Below, piece by piece: positions 10,349-19,017 of a stretch of DNA of 62,482 nucleotides (position 1 is its first letter; each line of letters starts with the position of its first letter). The stretch lies in NCBI GenBank assembly GCA_903876735.1, contig CAIRAW010000056.1:1-62482 (forward strand), given 5' to 3'. This DNA is from an uncultured beta proteobacterium. GTDB lineage: Bacteria > Pseudomonadota > Gammaproteobacteria > Burkholderiales > Burkholderiaceae_C. A model generated the notes under the pieces. That model was not told the origin of the DNA. It saw only the letters and a program-made list of their open reading frames with translations, and ran no database searches. The translations under genes were made by a program, and so were the position numbers.

Positions 10349-11100
10349 GAGCACAGGGTCAGCTCGAACGTGGCGTCTGCCACGCTCGGATGCAGCCGGT
10401 CATCGGCCTGCATCTGCATCAGCCGGATCGAGACCATCAAGCGGTTCCCGCTGATCTCGGGAATCAGCTCGAGTGCCGGGTCAAGCGTCAGTCGCAGCAG
10501 CTGAAAGGTTCGGCCTTGCGGCAGGTTTTGCTGGAACTGCCCTGCATTGGCCATGACTTTTTGCGGCATGCCTGAATCGCGCAGCAGTTTGAGCAGCAGC
10601 TGGACCGATTCGGCCAGCGGCGCCAGCGTCTCGGCCCAGCGCGCCAGGTCCGCGCGGCGTTGCAGGATGGTCTTGTGTTGCCAGGCGTAATAGGCCGGCA
10701 GGTCGAACTCGCAAGTGCCGCCGGGAATGCCGATGCGGCTGCGGATGCTCATGAGCCAGTCATTTTCGGTCAGCGCCTGCCCCGCCTTGCCGGGCAGACT
10801 GCTCAGGGTCTCGAAACAGCGGTCCATCTGCGCTATGACCCGGTCCAGCACGTCCTGCGCAATGACCGGGTTGTTGCGGTAACCCTCCAGCACATGGCGC
10901 TGCCGGTCCAGGTCCTTGAGGACATCGGATTTGAGGTCGGCACGCGCGGCCACATCCATGATTTCAAAAATCGTGGCCAGTGCAAAGTGGTGGTCCAGTG
11001 CCTGCTCGCGAGAGGCAAATTCCGCCAGACGAACAAACAGGTGCTCCAGTCGCAAATAAGTGCGAATGCGCTCGTTAAAGGGGTATTCGTAGAGGATCAC
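10345..11100 (-). CDS. zapD: cell division protein ZapD
   Basis: ZapD bundles FtsZ filaments at the division ring. The 251-residue product begins with the family-typical YEYPFNERIRTYLRLEHLF and contains SIRSRIGIPGGTCEFDLPAYYAWQ-like core sequence, here described only in part. The start codon is GTG at 11100, preceded by a weak purine-rich site. It lies between coaE and yacG in the standard proteobacterial order coaE-zapD-yacG and overlaps yacG by four bases. Confidence 0.95.
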   Translation of the reverse strand: MILYEYPFNERIRTYLRLEHLFVRLAEFASREQALDHHFALATIFEIMDVAARADLKSDVLKDLDRQRHVLEGYRNNPVIAQDVLDRVIAQMDRCFETLSSLPGKAGQALTENDWLMSIRSRIGIPGGTCEFDLPAYYAWQHKTILQRRADLARWAETLAPLAESVQLLLKLLRDSGMPQKVMANAGQFQQNLPQGRTFQLLRLTLDPALELIPEISGNRLMVSIRLMQMQADDRLHPSVADATFELTLCS

Positions 11101-11130
11101 GCTGATTTCTTCGCTAGGCCGGTGGAGGTG

Positions 11131-11748
11131 CTACCCGGATGATAGCCCGAAGCGCGGGCTTAGCTGGCGCACTTCGTCGGCCAACTCGGACAGGCTCAGC
11201 GCCACGTTGAACAGAACACTGTCGGCTGCGCTCAGTCGTTGTTCCCGGCTGGCCTGCGAGGCGATGATTTTTTCGACCTCGCTGCGCGTCATCTGGTTGC
11301 GCGTCATGACCCGGCTGATTTGAACCTCGGCGCTGCAGTCGACCACCAGCACGTGATCGACGCGGGTTCGCCAGGTTGGCGACTCTACCAGCAGCGGCAC
11401 ATCGAACACGATGCAGGGGTGACCCTGTTCGACTGCACGCGCGGTCTGCTGCAGGGTTTCCTGCGCCACCAGCGGATGGACGATGGCTTCGAGCCGCTGG
11501 CGTGCGCCGGCATCGCTGTGGACCAGCGCGCGCATCCGGTCACGGTCCAGGGCGCCGTTCGGACTCACGAAGTCCGGACCAAACTGCGCCGCGATCAAGG
11601 GCATGGCCAAGCCGCCCGCTGCGGTCGACTGGCGCGAGATGGCGTCGGCATCGACGATGGCCGCACCGCGCTGTGCCAGCAGGGCGGCCACGGTGCTTTT
11701 GCCGCTGCCAATGCCGCCGGTCAGTCCGAGTCGGAACGGACCACCCAT
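11131..11748 (-). CDS. coaE: dephospho-CoA kinase
   Basis: CoaE phosphorylates dephospho-CoA in the last step of coenzyme A synthesis. The 205-residue product has the P-loop GLTGGIGSGKS near its N-terminus, the DADAISR substrate loop and FDVPLLVES, all diagnostic. It starts 3 bases after the stop of pilD, so the pilus and CoA genes share a transcript, as in many proteobacteria. Confidence 0.95.
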   Translation of the reverse strand: MGGPFRLGLTGGIGSGKSTVAALLAQRGAAIVDADAISRQSTAAGGLAMPLIAAQFGPDFVSPNGALDRDRMRALVHSDAGARQRLEAIVHPLVAQETLQQTARAVEQGHPCIVFDVPLLVESPTWRTRVDHVLVVDCSAEVQISRVMTRNQMTRSEVEKIIASQASREQRLSAADSVLFNVALSLSELADEVRQLSPRFGLSSG

Positions 11749-11751
11749 GGG

Positions 11752-12594
11752 CTACAGACCGACTGCGCGCAGCATCGCGTCCGAGCCAAAGATCATGGCA
11801 GTCAAACCGGCGCCGGCCAGGAACGGGCCGAACGGCACGTAGCCACCTTCGCGCAGGCTGCTGGCGAACTTCATGGCGATACCCACCGCCGCGCCAATCA
11901 CGGAGGCCATCAGGATGATGGGCACCAGCGCCTGCCAGCCAAACCAGGCGCCCAGTGCGGCGTACAGTTTGAAGTCGCCAAAGCCCATGCCTTCCTTGCC
12001 GGTCACCAGTTTGAAACCCCAATAAACCAGCCACAGCGACATATAGCCCGCTACCGCGCCCCACAGGGCATCGGGCAGACTGGGCGATGTCCAGTGCAGC
12101 GCCGCCGCGATCAGACCCGCCCACAGCAGCGGCAAGGTGATGTCGTCGGGCAGCAGGGTGGTGTCCCAGTCGATCAGGGTCAGGGTCACCAGCGTTGCGG
12201 AAAACAGGCCCCAGAGCAGCGCGCTGGGGCTGACGCCCCAGGTCCAGCCGCAATAGAAGAACAGGGCGCCACTTGCCAGTTCCACCAGCGGGTAGCGCAG
12301 GCTGATGGGTGCCTTGCAGGCCGAGCAGCGGCCGCGCAAAAAGAGATAGCTCAGCACCGGCATGTTTTCATACCAGGCAATGGCGTGCTGGCACTTGGGG
12401 CAGCGCGAGCGCGGCACCAGCAGGTTGAAGGTCTCAGCTTCAGGCAGTTCCTGGCCGGCGATTTCCGCAGATTCGGCCTTCCACTGAGCTTCGAGCATCA
12501 GCGGCAGGCGGTAGATCACGACGTTGAGAAAGCTGCCAATCAGCAGGCCTAAAACGCCCAGAGCGGTGGCGTCGAACCATTGATTTACCGGCAT
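11752..12594 (-). CDS. pilD: type IV prepilin peptidase / N-methyltransferase PilD
   Basis: PilD is an inner-membrane aspartate protease that removes prepilin leader peptides and methylates the new N-terminus. The 280-residue protein has several membrane helices, the N-terminal four-cysteine zinc site (CPKC ... CSACK, about residues 60-98) and the catalytic GFGDFKLYAALGAW segment with the essential Asp. Its first base overlaps the last base of the pilC stop codon. Both processing sites are intact, so the enzyme should be active on pilins encoded elsewhere. Confidence 0.95.
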   Translation of the reverse strand: MPVNQWFDATALGVLGLLIGSFLNVVIYRLPLMLEAQWKAESAEIAGQELPEAETFNLLVPRSRCPKCQHAIAWYENMPVLSYLFLRGRCSACKAPISLRYPLVELASGALFFYCGWTWGVSPSALLWGLFSATLVTLTLIDWDTTLLPDDITLPLLWAGLIAAALHWTSPSLPDALWGAVAGYMSLWLVYWGFKLVTGKEGMGFGDFKLYAALGAWFGWQALVPIILMASVIGAAVGIAMKFASSLREGGYVPFGPFLAGAGLTAMIFGSDAMLRAVGL

Positions 12595-13811
12595 CAGACC
12601 ACCTGTCCGAGTTTGAAGATGGGCAGGTACATCGCGACCACGATGCCACCGATGACCGTGCCCAGAATCACGATGATGATGGGCTCCATCAGGCTCGAGA
12701 TGCCGGCCACCATGTCGTCCACTTCAGCCTCGTAAAAATCAGCCGCCTTGCCCAGCATGTGATCAAGGGAGCCTGATTCCTCGCCGATGGCGCACATCTG
12801 CAGGACCATCGAGGGAAAGAGGGCGGCATTGGTCATGGCCACCGTCAGCGCGGTGCCGGTTGAGACCTCTTGCTGAATCTTCTTGGTGGCCAGGGTGTAG
12901 ACGGAATTGCCGGCAGCGCCGCCGACCGAATCCAGCGCCTCCACCAGCGGCACACCGGCGGCGAACATGGTTGACAGGGTGCGCGTCCAGCGGGCAACGC
13001 AGGACTTGTCGACCAGCACGCCAAAGATCGGCATCTTGAGCATGATGCGGTCCATCACGTGCTGCATGTTTTCATTGCGCTGCCAGGCCTGCATGAAGAA
13101 GTAAAAGCCACCCCCGATGCCGCCGAAAATGAGCCACCAGTACTTGACGAAAACCTCGCTGATCGCAATCACGGCCAGGGTCGGTGCCGGCAGGTCGGCG
13201 CCAAAATTGGAGAACACCTCCTTGAACGCGGGCACCACGAAAATCATGATGACCGCCGTGACAACAAAGGCCACGACCAAAACCGAGATCGGGTACATCA
13301 GGGCCGACTTGATCTTGGACTTGATGGCCTCGGTTTTTTCCATATAGACCGCCAGGCGGTCGAGCAACTGGTCCAGAATGCCGGCGGCTTCACCGGCCTC
13401 GATCAGGTTGCAATAGAGATTGTCGAAATAAAGCGGGTACTTGCGAAAGGCCACGCTCAGCGAGGTGCCCGTTTCCACATCGTTGCGGATGTCGCCGAGC
13501 AGTTTGGTAACACGCGGGTTCGGGTTGCCGCGACCCACGATGTCAAAAGCCTGCAACAGGGGAACGCCGGCTTTCATCATGGTGGCGAGTTGGCGCGTGA
13601 AGATGGCCATATCTTTCGGTTTGATCGTTTTGCCGCCACTGGTCCTGCGCTTCTTGATCTTGATTGGCAGCACACCCTGGCGGCGCAGCGCCGCCTTCAC
13701 CTGGTTTTCGCCGCCGGCCCGGGTTTCGCCGCGGACCTGCTTGCCGTTGCGGTCTTTGCCTTCCCACTCGAAGACAAATTCCTTGCTGCCCTTCATCTTT
13801 TCAGTTGCCAT
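12594..13811 (-). CDS. pilC: type IV pilus inner-membrane platform protein PilC
   Basis: PilC forms the inner-membrane base of the type IV pilus on which the PilB/PilT motors act. The 405-residue product has the two T2SF domains and three to four membrane helices expected. The start at 13811 (MATEKMKG) has a good AAGGAAG ribosome site, whereas the in-frame start ten codons upstream does not. pilB normally lies directly upstream in this group, but here the upstream DNA holds an unrelated short gene on the other strand. Confidence 0.95.
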   Translation of the reverse strand: MATEKMKGSKEFVFEWEGKDRNGKQVRGETRAGGENQVKAALRRQGVLPIKIKKRRTSGGKTIKPKDMAIFTRQLATMMKAGVPLLQAFDIVGRGNPNPRVTKLLGDIRNDVETGTSLSVAFRKYPLYFDNLYCNLIEAGEAAGILDQLLDRLAVYMEKTEAIKSKIKSALMYPISVLVVAFVVTAVIMIFVVPAFKEVFSNFGADLPAPTLAVIAISEVFVKYWWLIFGGIGGGFYFFMQAWQRNENMQHVMDRIMLKMPIFGVLVDKSCVARWTRTLSTMFAAGVPLVEALDSVGGAAGNSVYTLATKKIQQEVSTGTALTVAMTNAALFPSMVLQMCAIGEESGSLDHMLGKAADFYEAEVDDMVAGISSLMEPIIIVILGTVIGGIVVAMYLPIFKLGQVV

Positions 13812-14039
13812 GTGCTTCCTTTCAGTCGTGGTTGCCAGCAAGCACTTCTTGCAGCGAAGTCAAATCCATTGCGCTCTGGCGCCAATCGGCCCGCCCGCGT
13901 CCGCAGGCAGCCTCGTTGCCGAGTACCGGCCAGGCTATGACAGGGGTATCCGGGGCAGGGTCAAGGGTGGCCATAATGCGTGAATGTACTACTTAAGAAT
14001 CAGACGCCTGCGATCATCGCTGATTTTGCGCTCGCCTGC

Positions 14040-14264
14040 ATGCCCGTGATGCCTGATAGCAAGCCCCAACTGTGTCCTTTGTGTGGCCAGCCCAACCAGT
14101 GCGCCATGGAACTCGAGCGCGCAAGCGGTGTGCGGCAGGCGCCTTGCTGGTGCAATGACATGACATTTACGCCGGAGTTGCTGGCCCGCATCCCGCCGCA
14201 GGCGCGCGCCAGTCGCTGTGTCTGTGCGGCCTGTGCCAGGGCCGCTGCACCAACAGGGCCCTGA
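14040..14264 (+). CDS. cysteine-rich CWC family protein
   Basis: A small protein of 74 residues with the CWC-family cysteine pattern: CPLCGQPNQCAM near the start, then PCWC and a final CVCAACA cluster. The family is thought to bind metal, but its role is unknown. I chose the ATG at 14040. An upstream GTG at 13980 would add 20 residues that do not resemble the family. It lies between divergent pilC and a convergent GlxA-type regulator. Confidence 0.7.
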   Translation: MPVMPDSKPQLCPLCGQPNQCAMELERASGVRQAPCWCNDMTFTPELLARIPPQARASRCVCAACARAAAPTGP

Positions 14265-14269
14265 GCGGC

Positions 14270-15295
14270 TCAGCCGGCCCAGCGTTTGCGGCTGGTGCGT
14301 AGCCGGTAGCGTTCGCGGTAGCCGGCTGGCAGTTCTTTCGTCAGGCGCTGGAAGACGCGGCGAAAGCTGCCCACATCCTGGTAACCGCACATCTGAGCCA
14401 CCTGTTCCACGCTGACGTAGGTGGTCTCAAGCAGCACACGGGCGCGCGCTACACGCAGTCCATGCAGGTAGTCGAGCGGACTTTGCGCATGGGCGCCGGC
14501 AAAGTGACGCAACAAGGAGCGCGGGCTGATCGCCGCGGCGCGCGCGGTGGCCGCCAGGCTGTAGGGCTCGGTCATATTGGCTTCGAGCCAGCGGCGTGCC
14601 AGCTCAACGGCGCCGGCTGGCAGGATGCGGTGTTGGGTTCCGCAGACGATTTGCGCCGCGACCTGCTGGCGCTGCGCGGAATGCAGGTAGACATGGGCGG
14701 TGGCGCTGGCGAGTTCGGCCAAGGGCGTCTGATGCAGCATGTCGAGCACGACCTCGGTTGCGAGCACCGGTGAGTCACAGGTCCAGACCCCTTGGTCCAC
14801 AGTCCAGGCGCGGTCGGTCAGCAGGCGCACGTCTGCCCCATGGCGCAGCACCGGGGCGACAAAAGGCCAGGGCGCAACCGCGCTGCGCCCCGCAAGCAGG
14901 CCGGCCTCGCCAAGCAGGGCGGCCGCGTTGTAGAGGCCCGCCACGAGCCCGCCTGCTGCATGCACCTGCAACAGGCGGGGCATGGCCGGCGCGCAGCGTT
15001 GCACGATCTGGTCCAGGTGCGGGCCGCTGTGCGCATGCCACCCCGGCAGCAGCAGCAGGGTGGCGGGGCCGCGATGGACCGCACCACGCGGCAAAGCGCG
15101 CGGTGCGCGGCTACCGGGCGCGCAGCACCAGCGCCAGGTCAGAGGGGCAGGCCGGTTTGGCGCACGCATGGCAGACAGCAGGTTGATGCTGCGCAGCACG
15201 TCGACCGCGGCCAGGGCGGCCCCGGCCAGCACGTCGGCATCCCAAAAGATGTCCATGCAAAGGGGTTCGGTGGCAGACGGGGTGCGGGGTGTCAT
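14270..15295 (-). CDS. GlxA-type AraC family transcriptional regulator
   Basis: A 341-residue regulator with an N-terminal DJ-1/PfpI-like domain (about residues 12-190), which usually senses a small ligand, and a C-terminal AraC helix-turn-helix pair (about 230-335). The second helix-turn-helix shows VEQVAQMCGYQDVGSFRRVFQR, shortened here. It is divergent from the receptor gene at 15396 with a 100-base gap, so it probably controls that operon. The ligand cannot be read from the sequence. Confidence 0.85.
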   Translation of the reverse strand: MTPRTPSATEPLCMDIFWDADVLAGAALAAVDVLRSINLLSAMRAPNRPAPLTWRWCCAPGSRAPRALPRGAVHRGPATLLLLPGWHAHSGPHLDQIVQRCAPAMPRLLQVHAAGGLVAGLYNAAALLGEAGLLAGRSAVAPWPFVAPVLRHGADVRLLTDRAWTVDQGVWTCDSPVLATEVVLDMLHQTPLAELASATAHVYLHSAQRQQVAAQIVCGTQHRILPAGAVELARRWLEANMTEPYSLAATARAAAISPRSLLRHFAGAHAQSPLDYLHGLRVARARVLLETTYVSVEQVAQMCGYQDVGSFRRVFQRLTKELPAGYRERYRLRTSRKRWAG

Positions 15296-15395
15296 GGCGG
15301 AATCGGCAGCTAGATTGGCGATAAGCGCACTTTAGCGCATTGCGTTTACAGCGTACGATGACTGGCCCCAGTTTGATTTTCCAGGAGACAAAAAC

Positions 15396-16397
15396 ATGAA
15401 TTTGCAAGGCCCTTGCTCGCCCACACCCGCCATTTCGCGTCGCCAACTGGTGCTCGCCGGCGCACTGGCGGCCAGTGCGCCCCTGGCCTGGTCCCAGCCG
15501 GCTTTCCCCACTAAGGCGCTGACGATCATCGTGCCGTTCACCGCCGGCGGTGCCTCCGACATCGGTGCCCGCATGCTGGCCACTGAACTGACCAAGTTGC
15601 TGGGGCAGCCGGTGGTGGTGGACAACGTGGCTGGTGCCGGCGGCGCCATCGCGATGCAAAAGTTGATCCGCTCACCAGCGGATGGCTACACCCTGCTGTA
15701 CGGGGGCTTGAGCGAATCATTGCTGATTCCGATGATCAATCCGGCGGTCAACTACAAGGTTGAAGACCTGCTGCCCATCGCCTTGGTCGGCTCATCGCCG
15801 GTGGTGTTTGTCACGCGGCCCGATTTTGCTGCCAACAATGTGGACGAACTGGTCGAGATGGCGCGCAAGAATCCGGGCAAACTCAGCTTCGGCTCCGCCG
15901 GCATAGGCTCTTTTGCCCATGTCATGACCGAAGTTGTCAAGGATAAAGCCCGGGTTTTCATGGTGCACATCCCGTACCGAGGGGGCAGCCAGATTCTCAC
16001 CGACGTGATCAGCGGCCAGATTGATCTGGGCGTCACCACGGTTTCCAACGCCGCGTCCATGATCGCCGCCAAGCGCGTCAAGGTGCTCGGTGTTTCTTCG
16101 AAGAAGCGGGTTTCGGTCATCAAGGAGGTGCCGACCTTTGCCGAGTCACGCGCGCTCAAGGAACTTGAAATGCAGGTCTGGGCTTTGATGTTTGCGCCGC
16201 TGGGGACACCGCCCGCAGTGGTCAGCAAGCTCAACGCTGCCATCAATACCGCGCTGGAGCTACCCAGCATCAAGACGCTGCTGGTGAAGCTTGGCGCTGA
16301 ACTGCCGGGTCTGCTGAGCCCGGCGCAGGCGCAGGCCTTTTTGCAGGCCGAACAGAAGATGTACCGCCCGGTGGTCAGCCGCATCAAGCCGGAGTAG
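15396..16397 (+). CDS. Bug/TctC-family periplasmic solute-binding protein
   Basis: A 333-residue extracytoplasmic receptor of the tripartite tricarboxylate transporter (Bug) family, which is greatly expanded in Burkholderiales. The N-terminus carries a signal with a twin-arginine-like SRRQLVLAG and a cleavage region near SQPA. Typical motifs follow: IVPFTAGGASDIGAR and the GGAIAMQKL loop. No TctA/TctB membrane genes are next to it, as is common for orphan Bug proteins. It heads a predicted operon with an M81 peptidase and a PLP enzyme, so the ligand may be their substrate. Confidence 0.9.
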   Translation: MNLQGPCSPTPAISRRQLVLAGALAASAPLAWSQPAFPTKALTIIVPFTAGGASDIGARMLATELTKLLGQPVVVDNVAGAGGAIAMQKLIRSPADGYTLLYGGLSESLLIPMINPAVNYKVEDLLPIALVGSSPVVFVTRPDFAANNVDELVEMARKNPGKLSFGSAGIGSFAHVMTEVVKDKARVFMVHIPYRGGSQILTDVISGQIDLGVTTVSNAASMIAAKRVKVLGVSSKKRVSVIKEVPTFAESRALKELEMQVWALMFAPLGTPPAVVSKLNAAINTALELPSIKTLLVKLGAELPGLLSPAQAQAFLQAEQKMYRPVVSRIKPE

Positions 16398-16400
16398 CGC

Positions 16401-17927
16401 ATGGCCACAGCAGCGTTGCGGGTCGGCATTTGCGGTTTTTTTCTGGAATGCAACCGCTGGGCGCCAGTGACCACGCGCGCCATGTTTGGCGCCGCGCTGG
16501 ACATGGCGGGCGATGTGCTGCAGGCGGAGCTTGCGCGCGAGCAGCCGCGCACCCTGCCCGATACGGCCGGGTTTGTCGCGCAGATGAACCAATTGGGTCC
16601 TTGGCAGCCGGTTGCGCTGCGCATGGCGGCGGCTCAACCTGGCGGGCCGGCCGAGCACGCTTTTTTTGAGGAACTGGTTAGTGACATTGAGGCGCGATTG
16701 CGTGCGGCTGCGCCGCTCGATGCGGTTTTTATCTCGTCGCATGGCGCTGCACTGACGACCGAAAGCGATGACCCGGATGGCGAATTGTTTGCCCGCATCC
16801 GCGCCATCGTTGGCCCGCAGGTTCCGGTCGTGGCCGTGTTGGACCTGCATACCAATGTCTCGCAGCGCATGACCGACGCCCTGTCGGCCTTTGTTGCCTA
16901 TCGCTGCAACCCGCACACCGATCTGCGCGAGCGTGGTGAGGAAGTGGCGCGCCATTTGCACGCCTTGATTGCCAACGGGCCGGGCGTGGTGGAACGGGTC
17001 AGGCTGCCGCTGGTGCCGCCGGCAACGGCGCAACTGGTGGCGCCGGGCACGCCGTATGCGGAACTGATCGCATTGGGGCAGACGCACGTTGGCGGGGCTA
17101 TCCTGAACGTGTCGCTGTGCGGCGGTTTTGCGCTGGCCGATTGCGAGAAGTGCGGGTTTTCCGTGGTGGTCACGGCACAGGGCGGTGACCGCGCAGCGGC
17201 CCGCTCGCTTGCGCTGGATTTGGCGCAAACCGTCTGGCAACAGCGTGATCGCTTTGTCTCGCGCCTGACCCCGGTCGATGAGGCGGTGCGCGCCGCGCTT
17301 GACGCTGGCGCGCCGGGCGGTGCGCCGCTGATCCTGGCCGATGTGGCCGACAACCCTGGCGCCGGTGGCGGCGGCAACACCGTGCTGCTGTTGCAGTCCC
17401 TACTGGCTGCTGGCGCACAGGGCGTGCTGCTGGGCGTCTTTACTGACGCGGCGCTGGCGCAGGAGGCGAACGCACTCGGGGTCGGGGCCAACTTTATCGC
17501 GCGCTTCAACCGCGACCAGCGGGATGACCTGTTTGCGCAGCCCTGCCAGTACCCGGCGCGGGTACTGGCGCTGTCCGATGGCCGTTTCGTCGGTCGGCGT
17601 GGCATGGTCAAGGGCTCGCAGCATGAGATGGGGCCATCGGCCCTGCTTGATCTGGGCGGCGTGCGCGTGGCCGTGATTTCGAAGCGCCAGCAGTTGCTGG
17701 ACCCGGCGCAACTCGACGTGCTGGGCGTTGATCTGGCAAGCGTGCGCACGCTGGTGGTCAAGAGCCGAGGCCATTTTCGCGCTGCCTTTGACGAGTTCGC
17801 GCCGCGCGAGCGCATCCTGGAGGTGGACGGCCCCGGCCTGACCACGCCGAACCTCAAGACCCTGCCCTGGACGCGCATGCCGCGCCCGGTTTTCCCGATT
17901 GATGACGACGCAAACTGGAGCCCTTGA
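16401..17927 (+). CDS. M81 (MlrC-like) metallopeptidase family protein
   Basis: A 508-residue protein of the M81/MlrC family, named after the enzyme that finishes microcystin degradation in sphingomonads. Visible features are a metal-ligand-like HGAAL and DLHTNVS in the N-terminal half and the ILADVADNPGAGGGGNT segment in the C-terminal half, as in other MlrC-like proteins. It begins three bases after the receptor gene and its stop overlaps the next start. The family is broad and many members act on other amide or hydantoin-like compounds, so toxin breakdown should not be assumed. Confidence 0.85.
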   Translation: MATAALRVGICGFFLECNRWAPVTTRAMFGAALDMAGDVLQAELAREQPRTLPDTAGFVAQMNQLGPWQPVALRMAAAQPGGPAEHAFFEELVSDIEARLRAAAPLDAVFISSHGAALTTESDDPDGELFARIRAIVGPQVPVVAVLDLHTNVSQRMTDALSAFVAYRCNPHTDLRERGEEVARHLHALIANGPGVVERVRLPLVPPATAQLVAPGTPYAELIALGQTHVGGAILNVSLCGGFALADCEKCGFSVVVTAQGGDRAAARSLALDLAQTVWQQRDRFVSRLTPVDEAVRAALDAGAPGGAPLILADVADNPGAGGGGNTVLLLQSLLAAGAQGVLLGVFTDAALAQEANALGVGANFIARFNRDQRDDLFAQPCQYPARVLALSDGRFVGRRGMVKGSQHEMGPSALLDLGGVRVAVISKRQQLLDPAQLDVLGVDLASVRTLVVKSRGHFRAAFDEFAPRERILEVDGPGLTTPNLKTLPWTRMPRPVFPIDDDANWSP

Positions 17928-17929
17928 CC

Positions 17930-18958
17930 ATGGATCTGTCCCGTTTTCCCCGGCGCCGCTACACGCCATTCGCCACGCCGCTCGATTTCCTGCCCAACTT
18001 CACGCGTGCGCTCAGCCCGCAGGGTGGCGGCCCCAACATCTGGATCAAGCGCGACGACATGCTGGGCCTGTACCCGGGCGGCAACAAGACCCGCAAGCTT
18101 GAATTCCTGGTGGCCGACGCGCTGGCGCAAGGTGCCGACACGCTCATCACCTGCGGTGCGCCGCAGTCCAATCACTGTCGCATCACGCTGGCTGCCGCCG
18201 TCAAGGAAGGGCTCAAATGCCGTTTCGTGATCGAGGAGCGCGTGCCTGGCAGTTTCAAGGAAAGCGCCAGCGGCAACCATTTTCTGTTTCGCCTGTTCGG
18301 GGTTGAAGCCCTGACCGTGCTGCCAGCGGGCAGCAACATGGGGCAGGCCATGCAGCAGGTGGCCGATGAACTGGCGGCGCAGGGTCGCAAGGGCTACATC
18401 ATTCCGGGTGGCGGCTCCAATGCGCTCGGCGGCCTCGGCTATGTCGCCTGCGCGCAGGAACTGCAGCAGCAGTTCTTTGAGCAGGGCGTGCAGATTGACC
18501 GCGTGGTGGTCGGCTCCGGCAGTTCTGGCACGCATGGTGGGCTGCTGGCGGGCTTTCTGGGCAACAACATCAATATCCCCATCGTTGGCATCGGTGTCAG
18601 CCGCGACCCGGCCGATCAGGAACCGCTGGTGCACCGGGAAGCACAGGCCGTGCTGGACCTGCTGGGTGTGCCGATCACCGTGCCGCGCGCGGCGGTGCTC
18701 AGCGTCGGCGGCTTCTGGCAGCCCAAATACTCGGTGCCCAATGCGCGCATGGTCGAGGCGGTGCAGATGCTCGCGCGCAGCGAGGCCATTCTGCTCGACC
18801 CGGTTTACACCGGCAAGATCATGGCCGGTCTGATCGGCCTGACGCGCCAGGGTTTTTTCAAGCCCGGTGAAAACCTGCTGTTCCTGCACACCGGTGGCCT
18901 GCCCTCGGTTCACATTTACGAGCGCGAACTGCTGGGACAGGTGGAACTGCCGGTTTGA
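17930..18958 (+). CDS. PLP enzyme of the D-cysteine desulfhydrase / ACC deaminase / L-cysteate sulfo-lyase family
   Basis: A 342-residue PLP enzyme with the fold-type II lysine in GGNKTRK (Lys53), a [10 protein letters not shown] pocket loop and [11 protein letters not shown]. The family includes D-cysteine desulfhydrase, ACC deaminase and L-cysteate sulfo-lyase, which are hard to tell apart by motif. I use the ATG at 17930. A TTG six bases upstream would overlap the M81 stop. It closes the operon that begins with the Bug receptor. The genes together suggest uptake, amide hydrolysis and then release of sulfide, sulfite or ammonia, but that is inference. Confidence 0.8.
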   Translation: MDLSRFPRRRYTPFATPLDFLPNFTRALSPQGGGPNIWIKRDDMLGLYPGGNKTRKLEFLVADALAQGADTLITCGAPQSNHCRITLAAAVKEGLKCRFVIEERVPGSFKESASGNHFLFRLFGVEALTVLPAGSNMGQAMQQVADELAAQGRKGYIIPGGGSNALGGLGYVACAQELQQQFFEQGVQIDRVVVGSGSSGTHGGLLAGFLGNNINIPIVGIGVSRDPADQEPLVHREAQAVLDLLGVPITVPRAAVLSVGGFWQPKYSVPNARMVEAVQMLARSEAILLDPVYTGKIMAGLIGLTRQGFFKPGENLLFLHTGGLPSVHIYERELLGQVELPV

Positions 18959-19017
18959 GTCGGCGCCAACCGTTGCAGCAGACCGAACCCGGTGACCCGG
19001 ATCATTCGAGTGAACCC

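Noticed and set aside
16401..17927. Microcystin degradation gene mlrC
   Set aside because: The family link is real, but no mlrA, mlrB or mlrD neighbours are present and most members of this family act on other compounds.
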